DNA from: CAYRJA01 sp964424455
GTDB taxonomy: Bacteria > Bacteroidota > Bacteroidia > Chitinophagales > UBA10324
NCBI GenBank assembly: GCA_964424455.1
Contig: CAYRJA010000067.1
Location: 1-16,781 of the forward strand
Length of the DNA stretch: 16,781 bases
Reading direction: 5' to 3'
Shown here: one piece after another, positions 14,322-16,781 of the stretch
Position numbering within the stretch: position 1 is the first letter of the stretch
Layout of the letters: each line of letters opens with the position of its first letter
Made by a program: the position numbers and the translations under genes
The notes under the pieces: model-generated
The model's input: the letters and a program-made list of their open reading frames with translations, nothing else
Told to the model about the DNA's origin: nothing
Databases searched by the model: none

Positions 14322-16046
14322 TTACAGTTTGAATTTATAAGAGTAAGAAGATTTGTTTTTCACACCATCTTCAACAATAACTTTCAGCGTATGTTCCCCT
14401 TTCGGTAAATTATTTTCAACTGTATAAGTCAGCAATTTATTTTTTGCATCATACTCCATCAATGCCCATTTGCCATCTAAATATCCGTTATACTTCGCGA
14501 TTCCGGATAGATTGTCAGAGATCTTAAAACGGATATTAGTTCCTGCCTGATGCAGATTAACTTTACCATTCAGCGATTGAATAACCGAAGCAACCGTGTC
14601 AATCATCACCTGATACTTTCCCATTTCTATGGATAGTGTTACAAGATAATTCCCTTCCCATTCACTGGTTTTTCCGGAAACAGTATTATTGTCTTTTTGA
14701 ACAATCAGCGCTTTACTTTTCAGGTTGTCAGGAATTTTTCGCGGAAGAATTTTAATTGTAAATGCCTTGTGGAGGGGAGTGAGTGAACTACCACAAGTAT
14801 AAACAGATGAAAAGATGTTTTTTCCTGAATTATTTTCTTTTAAATAGTTGAAATAATAATCATCATAAAAACATTTTGCAGGAAAATCAAGCTGAATGCT
14901 GTCATCGGTGAAACTGTTGGGTTGCTGCCAGTCGAAAATCTTTTGATAGCTTACACTCGGAGCAGGGTTTTCTGTAGCAGAGTATTTTATATAAAATGTA
15001 ACAGCAGCCGTATTTCCAAAAAAGTCTTTAGCTGTTACAGTTGCTTTGTGAACTATTGAATCATTCAACTCAATCATACCTCTGTTTAATACATCTTTAT
15101 AAACACCTGCCTGATTTCCGGGCAAAAGAAAGGCACGATAGATTTCTCTCTTGTTTATCTTTTTCTGTGCATAGTCAATCATGCAGTTGGCATATCTGCC
15201 TTCAGCAAAATCAAGCCGGTCGTTTTGAAAAGAGAAAATTGATTTTCCATCCAGTTGTAGTTCGAGTGAATAAATCCCAAAATCTCCATCACTATCGCTG
15301 CCATTCATCCAGTCTCCTGCCTGCACTCCCAAGCCGAATTTGCTGAACCTTGAAATTATGGTATCAGGTGTTACAGTTCCCTGATTCACTTTATATATAA
15401 CCGGACCGCGCAAACCACAGCAAAGATCAAGAGGATAAAAAGCAAGCGATTGAATTTTCGGAGAAAGATTATCCTGCACTTTTATGCCAAATGCAAGCGG
15501 ATTAAGCGGATAAGTTTCTCCACCCGCATCCCTGATTTCAAAATGCAAATGAGGAGCAGAAGAGCCGCCGCTGTTTCCTGAATAAGCAATCACTTCCCCC
15601 TGCTTCACCTGAAAAAGATTTTTTTCAGGATACAAATCCACCTCAAACGATTCTTTAGCATATTGTTTCTTTCGTACATACTGTTGTATATCAGTAGTGA
15701 AATGATCAAGGTGAGCATACACAGTCATGTAACCATTCGGGTGAGTTATATAGATGGCTTTCCCATAACCAAACGGAGAAACTCTGATACGCGAAATATA
15801 TCCTGAAGCAGAAGCAAGCACTTTCAGGTTGATTTGTTTGCGTGTGGTAAAATCAATTCCTGTATGAAAATGATTTGCTCTCGGTTCACCAAAATTTCCT
15901 GAAATGACTAATGGAGAGCTAAGAGGATTGGTAAAATAGTTTTGAGGATAAGTTTGTGAAAAGGAACTTACTGTCAGCAGGATTAATGCTAATAATAAAA
16001 TATACCGGAATGTTGTTACAACCGTTTTATTGATTCTTGAAATCAT
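14322..16046 (-). CDS. Secreted M23-family metallopeptidase (LytM/peptidoglycan endopeptidase type)
   Basis: This 574-residue protein starts with a signal peptide (hydrophobic core about residues 15-28, cleavage near SFSQ). The M23 domain follows directly, with a complete zinc site: H61 and D65 in HFHTGIDF, H112 in VYAHLDHF, and H166 and H168 in SAPHLHFE. Active M23 enzymes cut peptide bridges in peptidoglycan from the periplasm. With all ligands present this one should be catalytic. Residues about 190-574 form a long extension of beta-rich, Ig-like character (for example YLVTLSIE and HTLKVIVEDG), unusual for small LytM proteins but common in Bacteroidota homologues; its role is unknown. The ATG overlaps the symporter stop by 4 bp (ATGA). 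The TAA stop lies inside a TGTTACA word at 14320-14326. Confidence 0.92.
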   Translation of the reverse strand: MISRINKTVVTTFRYILLLALILLTVSSFSQTYPQNYFTNPLSSPLVISGNFGEPRANHFHTGIDFTTRKQINLKVLASASGYISRIRVSPFGYGKAIYITHPNGYMTVYAHLDHFTTDIQQYVRKKQYAKESFEVDLYPEKNLFQVKQGEVIAYSGNSGGSSAPHLHFEIRDAGGETYPLNPLAFGIKVQDNLSPKIQSLAFYPLDLCCGLRGPVIYKVNQGTVTPDTIISRFSKFGLGVQAGDWMNGSDSDGDFGIYSLELQLDGKSIFSFQNDRLDFAEGRYANCMIDYAQKKINKREIYRAFLLPGNQAGVYKDVLNRGMIELNDSIVHKATVTAKDFFGNTAAVTFYIKYSATENPAPSVSYQKIFDWQQPNSFTDDSIQLDFPAKCFYDDYYFNYLKENNSGKNIFSSVYTCGSSLTPLHKAFTIKILPRKIPDNLKSKALIVQKDNNTVSGKTSEWEGNYLVTLSIEMGKYQVMIDTVASVIQSLNGKVNLHQAGTNIRFKISDNLSGIAKYNGYLDGKWALMEYDAKNKLLTYTVENNLPKGEHTLKVIVEDGVKNKSSYSYKFKL

Positions 16047-16781
16047 GCTTTATCTGATAGTACTAACTTCTTATTGTCCGATGATATCGCCAGCAGCCCG
16101 AGAAATACAATCAGTCCGTTGATAATTAAAAGTTCAAAACCAAATTCATAACCGCTGAAAAGCTCTTTGGAGTATTTATTCAGAAAGAAGCAAATCACCG
16201 GAGAGGCAACACAGATGAATGGAGAGAGTGAGTCCTTTATCTTTCTTTTTGTAAATAATCCGAATGCGTACAGTCCCAGCAGCGGACCATAAGTATATCC
16301 TGCAATCTTAAACAGAGTAGTGATAATGGTATCGTCATTTAATGCACGGAAAATAATCAGGCACATAAAAAGGATGAATGCAAAACTGAAATGCACTAAG
16401 TAGCGGATGTTGGTTTTTTGTTTGTCTGACCAATCTGTTCTTTCTTTCATTCCAAGTATGTCAATACAAAATGAAGTAGTTAATGCGGTCAAAGCGCCGT
16501 CAGCACTGGGGTACAAAGCAGAAATCAAGCCGATAATAAAAACTAAACCTGCAACCGGACCTAAGTACTGTAACGCAATCATAGGGAACAAATCATCCGA
16601 TTGCTCAGGAAGAGCGATTCCCTTTTCAGCCGCAAAGAGAAAAAGAACAGCGCCGAGTATAAGAAAAGTCAGATTGACGATGAGTAAAATGAAACTGAAA
16701 GTAAACATATTCTTTTGCGCATCCTTCAGCGAACTGACTGAAATATTCTTCTGCATCATTTCCTGATCCAGTCCGGTCATT
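16043..16781 (-). CDS. Sodium:solute symporter (SSS family), C-terminal part
   Basis: This is the C-terminal 245 residues of a sodium:solute symporter; the gene runs off the right edge. The visible part begins with TGLDQEMMQKN, an internal signature of the family, not a natural start, although an ATG happens to lie there. It continues with helices including LGPVAGLVFIIGLISALYPS, a sodium-site region (YPSADGALTAL), and about six membrane segments in all. Such transporters import a sugar, amino acid, carboxylate or similar solute with sodium. The substrate cannot be told from this part. It is the first visible gene of the leftward operon with the M23 peptidase (4-bp overlap) and bcp. Confidence 0.88.
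   Translation of the reverse strand, partial: MTGLDQEMMQKNISVSSLKDAQKNMFTFSFILLIVNLTFLILGAVLFLFAAEKGIALPEQSDDLFPMIALQYLGPVAGLVFIIGLISALYPSADGALTALTTSFCIDILGMKERTDWSDKQKTNIRYLVHFSFAFILFMCLIIFRALNDDTIITTLFKIAGYTYGPLLGLYAFGLFTKRKIKDSLSPFICVASPVICFFLNKYSKELFSGYEFGFELLIINGLIVFLGLLAISSDNKKLVLSDKA

Larger units (their letters stand above)
250..16020. repeat. Dispersed palindromic word TGTWACA, 28 copies
   Basis: TGTTACA reads as TGTAACA on the other strand, so both are one odd-length palindrome. Hand scanning finds copies starting at 250, 716, 1038, 1851, 2336, 2714, 2912, 2981, 3511, 3784, 4522, 5267, 5506, 5696, 6467, 8405, 9678, 10538, 11709, 11889, 12183, 13841, 14320, 14637, 14997, 15033, 15369 and 16014. 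About 3 are expected at 40% G+C. The copies are in genes of both orientations, in one gap and across two stop codons. The flanks favour C or G before (22 of 28) and G after (16 of 28), giving roughly STGTTACAG. It is treated here as a dispersed genomic word; its role is unknown. Confidence 0.7.

Noticed and set aside
421..16575. Near-matches TGTAACC (424, 853, 15728) and TGTAACG (16569) as degenerate members of the repeated word
   Set aside because: They are too few to differ from chance; the enrichment is specific to the full seven-base TGTWACA.
1..16781. CRISPR array, tRNA/rRNA genes, insertion sequences, phage genes
   Set aside because: No regularly spaced repeats, cloverleaf or rRNA signatures, transposase frames or terminal inverted repeats were seen on either strand.

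Overview
The window (about 40% G+C by eye) reads as chromosomal DNA of a Bacteroidota bacterium, probably a Chitinophagales/Sphingobacteriales-like lineage. Support: WG-repeat and DoxX proteins, secreted zinc phospholipase-like and M23 enzymes, almost no Shine-Dalgarno sequences, and promoter-like elements of the Bacteroidota type (TTTG-N19-TAnnTTTG; the best at 4745-4775). No rRNA, tRNA, CRISPR array or complete mobile element was seen.

Layout. 1-233: a 5'-truncated ParE/RelE-type toxin remnant. 252-7197: surface polysaccharide region. A GT4 glycosyltransferase and a translationally coupled WG-repeat lipoprotein-like/secreted protein run leftward. A Wzx-like flippase, a Wzz-like chain-length regulator and a WaaL/Wzy-type ligase/polymerase run rightward. 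7199-9505: an SDR oxidoreductase (leftward), then an MlaE/MlaF-type lipid ABC transporter pair. 9565-11277: succinyl-CoA synthetase alpha (sucD) and 3-oxoacyl-ACP reductase (fabG), separated by a likely terminator. 11278-11628: a 351-bp gene-free stretch with a possible structured RNA and a strong palindrome directly upstream of a DUF502 membrane protein. 12278-13710: a secreted zinc phospholipase C/S1-P1-like protein and a DoxX membrane protein. 13711-13859: a convergent gap holding a possible 23-aa micropeptide. 13860-16781: a tight leftward operon of a sodium:solute symporter (cut by the window edge), an M23 metallopeptidase and the thiol peroxidase Bcp.

Most genes are housekeeping or envelope functions: polysaccharide assembly, lipid transport, fatty-acid synthesis and periplasmic hydrolases.

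The most unusual signal is not a gene. The odd-length palindrome TGTWACA occurs 28 times by hand count, against roughly 3 expected from base composition. It lies in genes on both strands, across two stop codons and in a gap. Codon choice appears bent to preserve it. A second palindrome, RGCGCY, is also enriched (33 counted, about 7 expected). These resemble genome-wide iterated words such as HIP1, uptake sequences or Chi/KOPS-like signals. Their role cannot be decided from this window.
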